Assembly (NCBI GenBank): GCA_900756545.1
Contig: CAAEKO010000043.1
Coordinates: 1-64,000 of the forward strand
Direction: 5' to 3'
Origin: Clostridia bacterium
GTDB taxonomy: Bacteria; Bacillota; Clostridia; UBA1381
Length of the DNA stretch: 64,000 nt
The notes under the pieces: generated by a model
The model's database searches: none
Seen by the model: only the letters and a program-made list of their open reading frames with translations
Told to the model about the DNA's origin: nothing
Translations under genes and position numbers: made by a program
In this document: positions 51,595 to 60,827 of the stretch, piece after piece
Position numbering within the stretch: the first letter of the stretch is position 1
Layout: each line of letters starts with the position of its first letter

Positions 51595-52992
51595 ATGGCA
51601 ATGAAAAATACCGATAAAACAATGGATAAAATTGTGGCGCTCTGCAAAGGCAGAGGCTATATTTTCCCGGGCAGCGAAATTTACGGCGGTCTGGCGAATA
51701 CATGGGATTACGGCCCCCTGGGTGTAGAATTTAAAAACAACGTAAAAAAAGCCTGGTGGAAAAAATTCATCCAGGAATCCAAATATAATGTAGGCGTAGA
51801 CTGCGCTATCCTGATGAATCCCCAGACCTGGGTAGCTTCAGGGCATGTGGGCGGTTTTTCTGACCCGCTGATGGACTGTAAGGAATGTAAGGCCCGGCAC
51901 CGGGCCGATAAGCTGATTGAGGATTACGCGTTCCAGAATGGTGAAGGCCTGGTGGTGGATGGCTGGAGCAAGGAGCAGATGGTGGATTACATTAAGGAAC
52001 ACAACATCGTCTGCCCGGAATGCGGCAAGCAGAACTTCACGGATATCCGAGAGTTCAACCTGATGTTCAAAACTTTCCAGGGCGTGACGGAGGACAGTAC
52101 CGCAACGGTTTATCTCCGCCCGGAAACTGCTCAGGGCATCTTTGTGAACTTTAAAAACGTACAGCGCACAACCCGGAAAAAGGTTCCCTTCGGCATTGGC
52201 CAGGTGGGAAAATCCTTCCGTAATGAAATCACCCCTGGAAACTTTACCTTCCGTACCCGTGAATTCGAGCAGATGGAGCTGGAATTTTTCTGTGCGCCGG
52301 GTAAGGACATGGAATGGTTCTATTATTGGAAAGAGTTCTGTATGAACTGGCTCCAGTCTTTAGGCGTCAAGCCGGAAAATGTGCGTTTCCGTGACCATTC
52401 CCCCGAGGAGCTTTCCCATTATTCTAACGCTACCACCGACATTGAATTTGTATTCCCCTTTGGCTGGGGCGAGCTGTGGGGGATTGCTGACCGGACAGAC
52501 TTTGACTTAAAGCAGCACCAAACGCATTCCGGCGAAAGCATGGAATATATTGATCCAATCACAAACGAACGCTATGTGCCATACTGCATTGAGCCTTCTC
52601 TAGGCGCGGACCGGGTAGCTTTGGCATTTTTGGTGGAGGCATATGACGAGGAGGATTTAGGCGAAGGGGATTCCCGTGTGGTTCTGCATCTGCACCCGGC
52701 GTTAGCGCCGGTCAAGGCCGCAGTGCTCCCCTTGTCCAAAAAGCTGTCGGAAGGCGCGTCCAAGGTATTCGAAGATTTAGCCAAGAAATTTAACGTAGAA
52801 TACGATGAGGCCGGCTCCATCGGCAAGCGCTACCGCCGGCAGGATGAAATCGGCACACCGTTCTGCATCACTTATGATTTTGATTCCGAAACTGACGGCG
52901 CGGTAACTGTCCGTGATCGGGACACCATGCAGCAGGAACGTATTCCAATCGCAGATCTGGAAGCTTTTTTGGAAGGAAAGCTTGCATTCTGA
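51595..52992 (+). CDS. glyQS: Glycyl-tRNA synthetase, single-chain dimeric type
   Basis: The 465-residue enzyme (ATG 51595 after GGAAGG) is the homodimeric class II GlyRS, not the tetrameric GlyQ/GlyS type. Class II motifs are seen: motif 2 FRNEITPGNFTFRTREFEQMEL is split over residues 205-228 and motif 3 is in PSLGADRVALAFL. An insert with CKECKARH and CPECGKQ may bind zinc. It charges tRNA-Gly. The C-terminal anticodon-binding domain ends with FLEGKLAF. It is followed by mscL after 30 bases. Confidence 0.97.
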   Translation: MAMKNTDKTMDKIVALCKGRGYIFPGSEIYGGLANTWDYGPLGVEFKNNVKKAWWKKFIQESKYNVGVDCAILMNPQTWVASGHVGGFSDPLMDCKECKARHRADKLIEDYAFQNGEGLVVDGWSKEQMVDYIKEHNIVCPECGKQNFTDIREFNLMFKTFQGVTEDSTATVYLRPETAQGIFVNFKNVQRTTRKKVPFGIGQVGKSFRNEITPGNFTFRTREFEQMELEFFCAPGKDMEWFYYWKEFCMNWLQSLGVKPENVRFRDHSPEELSHYSNATTDIEFVFPFGWGELWGIADRTDFDLKQHQTHSGESMEYIDPITNERYVPYCIEPSLGADRVALAFLVEAYDEEDLGEGDSRVVLHLHPALAPVKAAVLPLSKKLSEGASKVFEDLAKKFNVEYDEAGSIGKRYRRQDEIGTPFCITYDFDSETDGAVTVRDRDTMQQERIPIADLEAFLEGKLAF

Positions 52993-53022
52993 TATAAACT
53001 AAAAAAATGGGGGTAACCAAAA

Positions 53023-53436
53023 ATGAAAATTGTTGATGAGTTCAAAAAATTTATCTCCCGCGGCAATGTGCTGGATATGGCAGTCGGCGTCATCATGGGT
53101 ACTGCTTTTACTGGGATTGTTAATTCTCTGGTAAACAATATCCTGATGAAATTCATTAGTTTTCTTACGGGAAAGGTCGACATTTCCACGCTGACATGGG
53201 TGGTATCAACTGAACTAGAGATTGAGTACGGCGCGTTTTTACAAGCGGTACTGAATTTTCTGCTGATCGCAGTTTCCGTTTTTGCTATCGTAAAGATCAT
53301 TAATACGGCAAAAGACAGGCTGGAAAGAAAAAAGGAAGAAGCGGCTGCCGAGCCGGAACCAGTTCCAACAAAAGAAGAATTGCTCCTGACGGAAATCCGG
53401 GATCTTTTAAAGGCGCAGGCAGAACAAGAAGAATAA
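53023..53436 (+). CDS. mscL: Large-conductance mechanosensitive channel MscL
   Basis: This 137-residue membrane channel opens under osmotic downshock. It starts with the conserved amphipathic helix (VDEFKKFISRGNVLDMAVGV), has two membrane helices, and a charged cytoplasmic tail (KDRLERKKEEAAAEPEPVP). The pore helix GVIMGTAFTGIVNSLVNNI is complete. GGGGG precedes the ATG. It ends at a strong hairpin. Confidence 0.97.
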   Translation: MKIVDEFKKFISRGNVLDMAVGVIMGTAFTGIVNSLVNNILMKFISFLTGKVDISTLTWVVSTELEIEYGAFLQAVLNFLLIAVSVFAIVKIINTAKDRLERKKEEAAAEPEPVPTKEELLLTEIRDLLKAQAEQEE

Positions 53437-53473
53437 ACGAATCTGCTTAATTGGCAACAATGCTGCGGTCGCT

Positions 53474-53505
53474 AAAACGGCATAGCATAAAGGCTATGCC
53501 GTTTT
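53474..53505 (+). terminator. Terminator of the glyQS-mscL transcript
   Basis: A 13-bp perfect stem (AAAACGGCATAGC/GCTATGCCGTTTT) with a six-base loop lies 38 bases after the mscL stop. It may also terminate the minus-strand remnant. Confidence 0.85.
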
Positions 53506-53509
53506 GATT

Positions 53510-53845
53510 TTATATGTCTCTTCTGGATAATAGAATTCCCCCGGCAACCGTAAATATGACAATATAGATTACACATACAGCGGCAAACCAGCCATATCCG
53601 CTCTCTATCATTTGCTGCGGGGAATTTGCGTTCATCCCATAAGCCATAAGTGCATAAGGCCAGACATGACCAAGATTCTTGGCAAGGAAAACAAGGCCCG
53701 AAATTCCTCCCGCAAAAGCAATCCCCACAGTCAGCGCAAAGCTCTTTACCAACAGTGACAGCAGATTGAAGCTTTCGGAAAAATAAATCCGCCTTCCGAC
53801 GATTCCTGCTTTTTCGCACTTCGTTTCCGGGAATTACTGCCCAAT
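53510..53845 (-). pseudogene. C-terminal remnant of an ABC-2-type permease
   Basis: In one minus-strand frame, open from about 53845 to 53510, the sequence reads CEKAGIVGRRIYFSESFNLL, then LALTVGIAFAGGISG-type helices, ending with YIVIFTVAGGILLSRRDI. Three membrane helices and an RRDI tail resemble the C-terminal half of lantibiotic-immunity-type ABC-2 permeases (BcrB/MutG-like, from memory). No ATG with a ribosome site and no N-terminal half are present, so I treat it as a remnant. A TTG at 53752 could start an 80-residue peptide. Confidence 0.45.
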
Positions 53846-53985
53846 TTCTACCTTTTTCATAAGACGAAGGCAACTCATTAACACATAATACTCTCCGTTT
53901 TTTTATTTTTCATAAATACATTCCCAAAACACTTCCTCTCGGATAATCATTCAAACCGATTCTGTTTATCGGTTAACCTCTACTG

Positions 53986-54057
53986 AACCACGCGACTATC
54001 GCGTGGTTTTCGTTATACAATAAACGGATAGAGGTACTTTTATACCTCTATCCGTTT
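53986..54057. repeat. Two consecutive inverted repeats before ychF
   Basis: The first is AACCACGCG-ACTAT-CGCGTGGTT (53986-54008), followed by TT. The second is a 15-bp perfect hairpin with arms 54022-54036 and 54043-54057, followed by T-rich sequence. They lie downstream of ychF (minus strand) and probably act as terminators, in one or both directions. Confidence 0.65.
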
Positions 54058-54103
54058 TCGTCTTTAATCCCTTCTGACGGACTACCAGCACAATTTCTTT
54101 AAA

Positions 54104-55198
54104 TTATACGTTAAACCGGAACAAAACTATGTCTCCATCCTTCATAACATATTCCTTTCCCTCAGAGCGCACCAATCCCTTTTCACGGGCAGCCGTCATA
54201 GACCCGCATGCCATCAGGTCGTCATACGCCACAACCTCAGCACGAATAAACCCGCGTTCAAAATCCGAATGAATCTTGCCCGCTGCCTGCGGAGCTTTTG
54301 TACCTTTGGTAATGGTCCAGGCCCGTACCTCCGGTTCCCCGGCCGTCAGGTAGCTAATTAGACCCAACAACTTATAGCTTGCTTTAATCAGCCGGTCAAG
54401 CCCGGATTCTGCCATACCCAGTTCCTCCAGAAACATTGCCTTTTCCTCCGGCTCAAGCTGCGCTACCTCCTCCTCAATTTTAGCGGAAACCGGCATGACC
54501 TCGGAGTTTTCCCCTGCCGCCGTTTCCTCTACTGCCCGGACAAAAGCGTTATTTTCAATCCCCTTGGAAAAATCATCCTCCGCCACATTGGCCGCGTACA
54601 GGACCGGCTTCATGGAAATCAGCTGAATATCCCGCATAACTGCATATTCCTCCGGCGTATATTCCAAACTTCGGGCAGGCTTGCCTTCCTCCAATGCCGT
54701 CTTGACCCGCTCCAAAAGCTCCAGCGCAGACGCTAGAGATTTATCGCCTTTCATAGCCTTCTTCGTCCGGTCGATCCGGCGTTCCAAAACCTCTAAATCC
54801 GCAAACACTAATTCCAGATTGATGGTTTCTATGTCGCGGAGAGGATCGATGGAGCCGTCCACATGGGTAATGTTCGCATCCTCAAAGCACCGCACAACAT
54901 GCACAATCGCGTCGACCTCCCGAATATGGGACAAAAACTTATTGCCAAGCCCCTCTCCCTTTGACGCGCCCCGAACCAGCCCGGCAATATCCACAAACTC
55001 AATATACGCTCGGGTCACCTTTTTGGGCTTGTACATCTCAGCCAGCTTGTCAATCCGCTCGTCCGGTACGTCAACGATCCCTACATTCGGTTCAATGGTA
55101 CAGAATGGATAGTTTGCTGATTCTGCGCCAGCTTGTGTGATTGCATTGAACAAAGTGGATTTTCCCACGTTAGGAAGTCCCACGATACCTAATTTCAT
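54104..55198 (-). CDS. ychF: Ribosome-binding ATPase YchF
   Basis: This 364-residue Obg-family protein has the P-loop GLPNVGKS at residues 7-14, a Walker B-like FVDIAGLVRGASKGEGLGNKFL, and NLELVFADLEVLERR (a coiled arm). The C-terminal TGS domain contains GTKAPQAAGKIHSDFERGFI. Although in the GTPase class it uses ATP. It binds ribosomes and helps regulate stress responses. AAAGGGACG precedes the ATG. Confidence 0.97.
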   Translation of the reverse strand: MKLGIVGLPNVGKSTLFNAITQAGAESANYPFCTIEPNVGIVDVPDERIDKLAEMYKPKKVTRAYIEFVDIAGLVRGASKGEGLGNKFLSHIREVDAIVHVVRCFEDANITHVDGSIDPLRDIETINLELVFADLEVLERRIDRTKKAMKGDKSLASALELLERVKTALEEGKPARSLEYTPEEYAVMRDIQLISMKPVLYAANVAEDDFSKGIENNAFVRAVEETAAGENSEVMPVSAKIEEEVAQLEPEEKAMFLEELGMAESGLDRLIKASYKLLGLISYLTAGEPEVRAWTITKGTKAPQAAGKIHSDFERGFIRAEVVAYDDLMACGSMTAAREKGLVRSEGKEYVMKDGDIVLFRFNV

Positions 55199-55242
55199 AT
55201 TATCGTCCCTTTCTTTGGTATTCCAGAAAATTCACAATATTC

Positions 55243-55271
55243 ATTATATATTAACAAAAAGATTTTCGCAA
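55243..55271 (-). promoter_or_regulatory. Promoter of ychF
   Basis: On the minus strand TTGCGA (55266-55271), 17 bp and TATAAT (55243-55248) lie about 45 bases before the ychF start. Confidence 0.7.
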
Positions 55272-55407
55272 GCCTCTTTATTATTTTTTTTAATTATGAT
55301 ATAATAAAAATATTCAGGGAGGGAAAACCAGTCGGTATATAGTAACAAAAAAATTGGTTTATACGATCGAAAAATACGAATTCAGTATACAAAGGAGGAA
55401 GGACAAA

Positions 55408-56094
55408 ATGTCTGCAAATAAAATTTTGATTGTTGATGATGACAGCAATATTGTAGAGCTGATCCGCTTATATTTAGAAAAAGAGGGCTATGACACGGTT
55501 ACGGCTTCCAACGGAAAACAAGCCCTTGAGAAGTTTTCCAGTGACGCGCCGTCACTGATTGTTCTGGACGTGATGATGCCGGAAATGGACGGCTGGCAGG
55601 TTTGTCGTGAGGTTCGCAAGACCAGCGATGTGCCTATTATCATGCTGACAGCCAAAGGGGAGACCTTCGACAAGGTTTTGGGACTTGAGCTGGGCGCGGA
55701 TGATTATATGGTCAAGCCCTTTGAAACCAAGGAGCTGATCGCCCGGATCAAGGCCGTCATGCGCCGGTTTGAATCCAAGGAAACAGAAGCCGCAAAAGAG
55801 ATTGTTTATCCCCATTTAAGTGTGAATCTATCCAATTATGAGCTGAAAATCAACGGCAGCCTGGTAGAAATTCCGCCGAAAGAACTGGAGCTGTTATATT
55901 TCCTGGCCTCCAATCCCAACCGGGTTTACACCCGGGAACAGCTTTTAGAAGAGGTTTGGGGATTTGATTACTTTGGCGATTCCAGGACAGTGGATGTGCA
56001 TATTAAGCGTCTGCGTGAAAAGCTGGAAGGAATTGATGCCAACTGGCAGTTAAAAACCGTGTGGGGCGTCGGGTATAAATTCGAGGTGAGATAG
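55408..56094 (+). CDS. OmpR/PhoB-type response regulator
   Basis: ATG 55408 follows AAAGGAGG and gives 228 residues. The receiver has the acidic pocket (IVDDDSN), phosphorylation site D54 (IVLDVMMPEMDG) and conserved K in YMVKPFETKEL. The winged helix-turn-helix C-terminus shows YTREQLLEEVWGFDYFGDSRTVDVHIKRLR over about 30 residues, plus TVWGVGYKFEVR. An extended -10 (TGATATAAT at 55297-55305) lies upstream. It is followed after one base by its kinase. Target genes cannot be told from sequence. Confidence 0.95.
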   Translation: MSANKILIVDDDSNIVELIRLYLEKEGYDTVTASNGKQALEKFSSDAPSLIVLDVMMPEMDGWQVCREVRKTSDVPIIMLTAKGETFDKVLGLELGADDYMVKPFETKELIARIKAVMRRFESKETEAAKEIVYPHLSVNLSNYELKINGSLVEIPPKELELLYFLASNPNRVYTREQLLEEVWGFDYFGDSRTVDVHIKRLREKLEGIDANWQLKTVWGVGYKFEVR

Positions 56095-56095
56095 T

Positions 56096-57514
56096 GTGTT
56101 TAAATCCATTTTAAACAGGCTTTTCTGGACAAATGTAGCCATACTTGTTATGGTACTGGCTTCAATTTCTTTGGGAATGACGGCTTTTTTGTCCAGCTAT
56201 GTTTCCAGACAGCAGTTTGACATGGCGTCCAAAGCAGCTGAGAATATTGAGCATATGACTGTACTTCTGCAAATCGAAAACAGAGATTACCGCTCAGACG
56301 AAATTTATAATTCTACGCTGTATTCCTTATCACAGATCGTCAACGCCGATATTACGGTCATCAATATAACCGGCGAGGTATACGCCTCCACGAACGATAT
56401 CAAGCGTGTGCCGGCGCGGCTGATTACAGAGGTGCTTTCCGGGCGCACAATATCCCGCCGGGATTATTTCGGCAACTATTATGACCGAAAGGTGTTCATC
56501 ATCGGTATACCGCTGAAATATCAAAACCAGGTTGCCGGCGGGATTTATTTCAATACCCAGCTTCCGAATTTGCAGGGCACAATGCTGGAATATTTGAATA
56601 TGTTTCTGCTTTCATGCATCTTTGCTGTGCTGCTGGCCTTTATTTTTGTATATCTTCAGTCCCGAAGGATTACCGCGCCTATTAAGGATATCAACAGGGC
56701 GGTGCTGAATATCGCTTCCGGGCATTTTGACCAGCGCCTGAAGGTCAATACGCCGGATGAAATCGGCCAGCTGGCCTCCAGCTTTAATTATATGGCCGCT
56801 TCCTTGGAACGTCTGGAGGACATGCGTTCTCAGTTCATTTCAGATGTATCCCATGAGCTCCGTACACCTATGACGTCAATTTCCGGATTCGTGCAGGGTA
56901 TCCTGGACGGAACGATCCCGCCAGAACGTCAGAACGAGTATTTACAAATTGTCCGGGACGAGTGTCTGCGGCTTGTGAAAATGACTAACGATATGCTGGA
57001 AATGTCTAAAATGAGTTCATCGGAGTACAAGCTGGATATCTCTACCTTTGACGTCAATGAGCTGATGCGGTTATGTATTATCCAAATGGAGCAGAAAATC
57101 AGCGGCAAGAATCTGGAGCTGGATGTAGAGTTCTCCGCTGAGACTATGAATGTCGTTGCTGACAAGGACGCGATCCGCCGGGTCATTATCAACATTCTGG
57201 ACAATGCCGTCAAATTCAGCTATGGAAACACAAAAGTTTCCATCTCTATTTATGGCGAGGATGGGAAAGCTTATATTGGAATCGGAAATTTCGGAATCGG
57301 AATTGCGGAGGACGAAATCAAAAATATATTTGACCGTTTTTATAAGACCGACAAATCTCGGAATAATGATAAAAAAGGCGCAGGGCTTGGCCTATCTATG
57401 GTCAAGAATATTATCAACCTGCACAAACAGCATATTTGGGTAGAAAGTATCGATGCAAAAGAAGGAAGTCATGCAAAATTCACAAAATTTACTTTTACAC
57501 TGGAATTGGCTTGA
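56096..57514 (+). CDS. Sensor histidine kinase, HAMP type
   Basis: The 472-residue kinase starts with GTG one base after the regulator gene. It has a first membrane helix (about 9-35), an extracellular PAS/CACHE-like domain (about 40-160), a second helix (about 165-188), a HAMP linker (ITAPIKDINRAVLNIASGHF), the H box SDVSHELRTPM with H253, and an ATPase domain with NILDNAVKF, NFGIGIAEDE, FDRFYKTD and GAGLGLSMVKNI. Typical of PhoR/ResE-like sensors. It feeds the upstream OmpR-type regulator. Confidence 0.94.
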   Translation: MFKSILNRLFWTNVAILVMVLASISLGMTAFLSSYVSRQQFDMASKAAENIEHMTVLLQIENRDYRSDEIYNSTLYSLSQIVNADITVINITGEVYASTNDIKRVPARLITEVLSGRTISRRDYFGNYYDRKVFIIGIPLKYQNQVAGGIYFNTQLPNLQGTMLEYLNMFLLSCIFAVLLAFIFVYLQSRRITAPIKDINRAVLNIASGHFDQRLKVNTPDEIGQLASSFNYMAASLERLEDMRSQFISDVSHELRTPMTSISGFVQGILDGTIPPERQNEYLQIVRDECLRLVKMTNDMLEMSKMSSSEYKLDISTFDVNELMRLCIIQMEQKISGKNLELDVEFSAETMNVVADKDAIRRVIINILDNAVKFSYGNTKVSISIYGEDGKAYIGIGNFGIGIAEDEIKNIFDRFYKTDKSRNNDKKGAGLGLSMVKNIINLHKQHIWVESIDAKEGSHAKFTKFTFTLELA

Positions 57515-57570
57515 TTCCCAGCGCGATATGGTATAAAATATTTTTTAGAAATATTTGGAGGTAAGAAATT

Positions 57571-58545
57571 ATGGCAGAATTACGTTGGAATCCGCTCATT
57601 AAGGACTGGGTTATGATCGCATCGCACCGGCAGAACCGGCCGCAAATGCCGAAGGACTGGTGTCCGTTTTGTCCCGGTTCAGGAAAGGTACCGGATCATT
57701 TCTCAGTTTACAAATACGATAATGACTTCCCGGCATTGAGCCAAACTCCGCCTCAGCCGGATGATGTGGCTACTGATCTTTACAAAACTAAGCCCGCTTA
57801 CGGTAAATGCGAGGTTATTTTATATTCCCCTGAACACACGGTGACTTTACCGGAACTGCCAGTCCCCCACATCCGCGAACTGGTGGATTTGTGGACAGAG
57901 CGGTTCGCTGCGCTGCAAAAGGATGAAAAGATCAAATATGTGTTTATTTTTGAAAACCGCGGTGCGGCAGTGGGTGTAACTATGCCCCATCCTCACGGCC
58001 AGATTTATGGCTATTCTGTAATTCCGAAAAAAATTGAACTGGAGATGGCGTCCTTCAAAGAGCATTTAGCGGATACAGGCAACTGCCTGATGTGTGATAT
58101 GCTCGCAGACGAAATCAAGGACGGCCGCCGGGTGATTTTTGAAAACGAGGATTTTGTTGTGTTCCTGCCGTTTTTCTGCGAATATCCCTACGGCATGTAT
58201 ATTGCGGCAAAGCGGCATGTCCAGAATCTGGCGGATTTCTCTGAGTCTGAAAAGGATAGCCTGGCGCAAATTCTGAAGGAGACGGCTGGTACGCTGGACA
58301 GCTTGTTTGACTACGCGTTCCCCTATATGATGTGTATGTATCAGAACCCTGTAAATACCGGCGAAGATACCAGCTTTCATCATTTTCATATCGCATTTTA
58401 TCCGCCTATGCGGTCAGCTGATAAGATAAAATTCAATGCTTCCTCGGAAACAGGCGCTTGGGCGCACTGCAATCCTACAGCGCCGGAGGAAAAGGCTGAA
58501 GAGCTGCGGGCAGCACATGAAAAATTTCTGAATAAATTAAGATAA
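57571..58545 (+). CDS. galT: Galactose-1-phosphate uridylyltransferase
   Basis: The 324-residue enzyme exchanges UMP between UDP-glucose and galactose-1-phosphate (Leloir pathway). The catalytic HPHGQ motif is at residues 140-144, with nucleophile H142. Zinc-binding cysteines WCPFCPG and NCLMCD and the FHHFHIAFYPP segment are typical of the type 1 (HIT-fold) enzyme. GGAGG precedes ATG 57571. No galK or galE is adjacent. Its supply of galactose may come from pectin side chains handled elsewhere in the window, which is inference. Confidence 0.96.
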   Translation: MAELRWNPLIKDWVMIASHRQNRPQMPKDWCPFCPGSGKVPDHFSVYKYDNDFPALSQTPPQPDDVATDLYKTKPAYGKCEVILYSPEHTVTLPELPVPHIRELVDLWTERFAALQKDEKIKYVFIFENRGAAVGVTMPHPHGQIYGYSVIPKKIELEMASFKEHLADTGNCLMCDMLADEIKDGRRVIFENEDFVVFLPFFCEYPYGMYIAAKRHVQNLADFSESEKDSLAQILKETAGTLDSLFDYAFPYMMCMYQNPVNTGEDTSFHHFHIAFYPPMRSADKIKFNASSETGAWAHCNPTAPEEKAEELRAAHEKFLNKLR

Positions 58546-58551
58546 AAAATA

Positions 58552-58579
58552 CGGAACGGGATAACCGTTCCGCTTTTTT
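58552..58579 (+). terminator. Terminator of galT
   Basis: The stem CGGAACGG/CCGTTCCG (58552-58572) is followed by a run of T on +. The opposite strand could end the stalk-domain gene that stops at 58578. Confidence 0.8.
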
Positions 58580-59522
58580 ATAACCGCTTTGTAGATAGTT
58601 TGTCCAATCGAAGGGTATGCAAGTCTAAAGTACATTTTTCCTCAAAAACACCCTCATATGCTGTAACCCCAGTATCTAAATCAGAAAAGACTTCTTTGGT
58701 TGCAGTAAATTCTAAATCGTCTCCTGATATTGCGTCTATTTTCACAAGAACATGTCCCCAATAATCTCGGAATCCATACGCATCAAAAACTGTATTTAAA
58801 TTAATTGACAATCCATTTTCCCAAAACAACATATAGTAAGTATAGGAACCATGCGTCGTGCCATTCTGTGTACAACGTACGATATCAAAACCATCGCCAT
58901 TGTAGATTTTATATTCGGAAGAAAGATATTCTATTTGGGTAAATTTTGCGATATAGTCCTCTTCCTGAACTTTCTGGGATGGGAGCCGATCCAGCGCGTT
59001 CCACAGGGAAAGCCGCCGCTGGGAATCATCATAGCTATAAAGCATCCTATACGGCGAAACGCCGTACCAGTCATTCTCCGCGTCACCGCCCCCCAAATCC
59101 TCTACGCAAACCGCCATTTTTCCATCTAAAGCATATCCTTGTACATATTCACCGTTGACGACCACTCGAATATCGCTTTCATAATAATGTCCGCATATTT
59201 TCCCCGCTGTCCATTGCTCTGTCGTCCGCTCCACCGGCGGCACACTCTCGCCGGGCGCGCTGGAATAAGTTACAAATAAACACCGGGCGTCATTGCTATA
59301 ATATACGGTGTACCCATACTGTCCCAAATCTTCCGCTGCAATCAGTGTTTTGCCGTCGGCTGCAAAGGCCGGGATATCATAACCGCAAAACTGTGTGGAA
59401 ATATTGGTTTCATAAATATCGCCTGCGATATCTCCCGGCGCAGCCTGGGCGGTCATGCCCGCTGCACTAAGCATCACAAGCAAAAAGATAATACCGGCAG
59501 TTTTTCTGCGTTTAGTTTTCAT
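58578..59522 (-). CDS. Secreted protein with two stalk-like (copper amine oxidase N-terminal) repeats
   Basis: The start at ATG 59522 gives a signal peptide (MKTKRRKTAGIIFLLVMLSA, cut near AQA-AP) and 314 residues. Two repeats of the stalk-domain type follow, each with a V-V-N-G or Y-D-I strand, then a G-K-T/M-x-x-x-x-E-D-L-G core (IAAEDLGQYGYTVYY and VCVEDLGGG). The C-terminal half is a beta domain I cannot assign. It overlaps the M16 peptidase gene by 11 bases and probably is translated with it. A cell-surface role is likely; function unknown. Confidence 0.78.
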   Translation of the reverse strand: MKTKRRKTAGIIFLLVMLSAAGMTAQAAPGDIAGDIYETNISTQFCGYDIPAFAADGKTLIAAEDLGQYGYTVYYSNDARCLFVTYSSAPGESVPPVERTTEQWTAGKICGHYYESDIRVVVNGEYVQGYALDGKMAVCVEDLGGGDAENDWYGVSPYRMLYSYDDSQRRLSLWNALDRLPSQKVQEEDYIAKFTQIEYLSSEYKIYNGDGFDIVRCTQNGTTHGSYTYYMLFWENGLSINLNTVFDAYGFRDYWGHVLVKIDAISGDDLEFTATKEVFSDLDTGVTAYEGVFEEKCTLDLHTLRLDKLSTKRL

Positions 59523-60771
59523 ACAATCTTCCTCCATTCAAAAAGTCAATTTTGTCTACAGGCCCGACTACTGCGGCACATAAGGTATCAGGACGCAAGA
59601 CCCGGTCAATGATCTCCGCCACAGAATCTGTACTGACAGCCTCTATTTTTTGCAGCGTTTCCTCCTGAGAGTAAATCGGTTTATTCAGAAGCAGTGATCT
59701 TCCCGCCCCCTGCATCCGTGCGCTGACGCTTTCATAACTGAGAATATAATTCCCTTTAAGCTGTTCCTTGGCTGTGGCAACCTCCTCCTGGTTCAGCTTT
59801 TCCCGGCGGACTTTATCCACCTCGTCTAAAATCAGACTGCCCACCCGGTTTAAATTTTCGGGGCTCATTCCCGCACTGATATTAAACATTCCGGCGTCAA
59901 GATATGCAGCGTGATAAGCGTATATGGAATAGGCCAGGCCCAGCTTTTCCCGAATATTCTGAAACAGCCGGGAGGACATGCCGTTACCAAACACGTTATT
60001 AAATGCCATTAGGCTATACACATCCTCATCCAATGCATCAATGCTTTCATACCCCAAAACAAGCTGAACCTGCTCAACATCTTTCGTCCGAATAATCTTT
60101 TGGGGTTTCCAGACAGCCTTTTCCAAGGGCAGCTCCCAGCCCGCGACAGAATTTTGTGTAAATTTCTTTTGAAGTAACGCAAAAATTTCCTCGGTAAAAT
60201 TTCCGGATACGGCAATAACCATATTCCGGGCCGTATAATGTGTGGAAATATAATTTTGCATATACGTACCGTCAATTCCCGCCAGACTTTCCGGCGTACC
60301 AAGAATCGGTCTGCCCAGCGGGTTTTCTCCGTATGCAGCCTCCATAATCAAATCCTGCACAAGCTCGTCCGGCTCATCCGCATACATATTGATTTCCTCT
60401 ATAATGACCTGCCGTTCCAGCTCCATATCCTTTTTATCAAGCCGCGGATAAAAAAGCATATCCGATAGGATATCTATAGCCAGCGACGCATGCTCATCCA
60501 GAGTTTTTGTATAGTAGCAGGTATACTCCCGCGCTGTAAACGCATTGATCTGCCCGCCCACAGCATCGATTTCCTTCGCAATCTGCCATGCATCTCTGTG
60601 GCGTGTTCCCTTAAAAAGCATATGTTCAATGTAGTGGGATATTCCGCTCTCCTGCAAATTCTCATGCCGGGATCCATTACCAATCCATACTCCAATTGAA
60701 ACTGAACGCACATCAGGCACTTTTTCTGATACTACCCGAATTCCGTTAGACAGGGTTCTGATTTGATGCAT
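59512..60771 (-). CDS. M16 family metallopeptidase (insulinase type)
   Basis: The 419-residue protein has the inverted zinc motif HxxEH at residues 46-50 (SHYIEHMLFKGT) and the third ligand E126 76 residues later (VIIEEINMYADEPDE). The two-domain layout and length match the bacterial processing-peptidase group (YmxG/PqqL/MPP-like). There is no signal peptide, so it is probably cytoplasmic. It is encoded 56 bases after proS. Substrate unknown. Confidence 0.93.
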   Translation of the reverse strand: MHQIRTLSNGIRVVSEKVPDVRSVSIGVWIGNGSRHENLQESGISHYIEHMLFKGTRHRDAWQIAKEIDAVGGQINAFTAREYTCYYTKTLDEHASLAIDILSDMLFYPRLDKKDMELERQVIIEEINMYADEPDELVQDLIMEAAYGENPLGRPILGTPESLAGIDGTYMQNYISTHYTARNMVIAVSGNFTEEIFALLQKKFTQNSVAGWELPLEKAVWKPQKIIRTKDVEQVQLVLGYESIDALDEDVYSLMAFNNVFGNGMSSRLFQNIREKLGLAYSIYAYHAAYLDAGMFNISAGMSPENLNRVGSLILDEVDKVRREKLNQEEVATAKEQLKGNYILSYESVSARMQGAGRSLLLNKPIYSQEETLQKIEAVSTDSVAEIIDRVLRPDTLCAAVVGPVDKIDFLNGGRLYEN

Positions 60772-60827
60772 ATTTTCATCCTCTCAAATATATTAAAATT
60801 TACGTGCCTGACGGCACGCAAATTATT

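Noticed and set aside
53472..53873. 133-codon minus-strand frame
   Set aside because: It is out of frame with the hydrophobic ABC-2-like sequence and rich in scattered Cys and Trp, as expected of a shadow.
60803..60818. Terminator between proS and the M16 gene
   Set aside because: The CGTGCC/GGCACG stem is only 6 bp and followed by a weak T stretch; read-through is likely.
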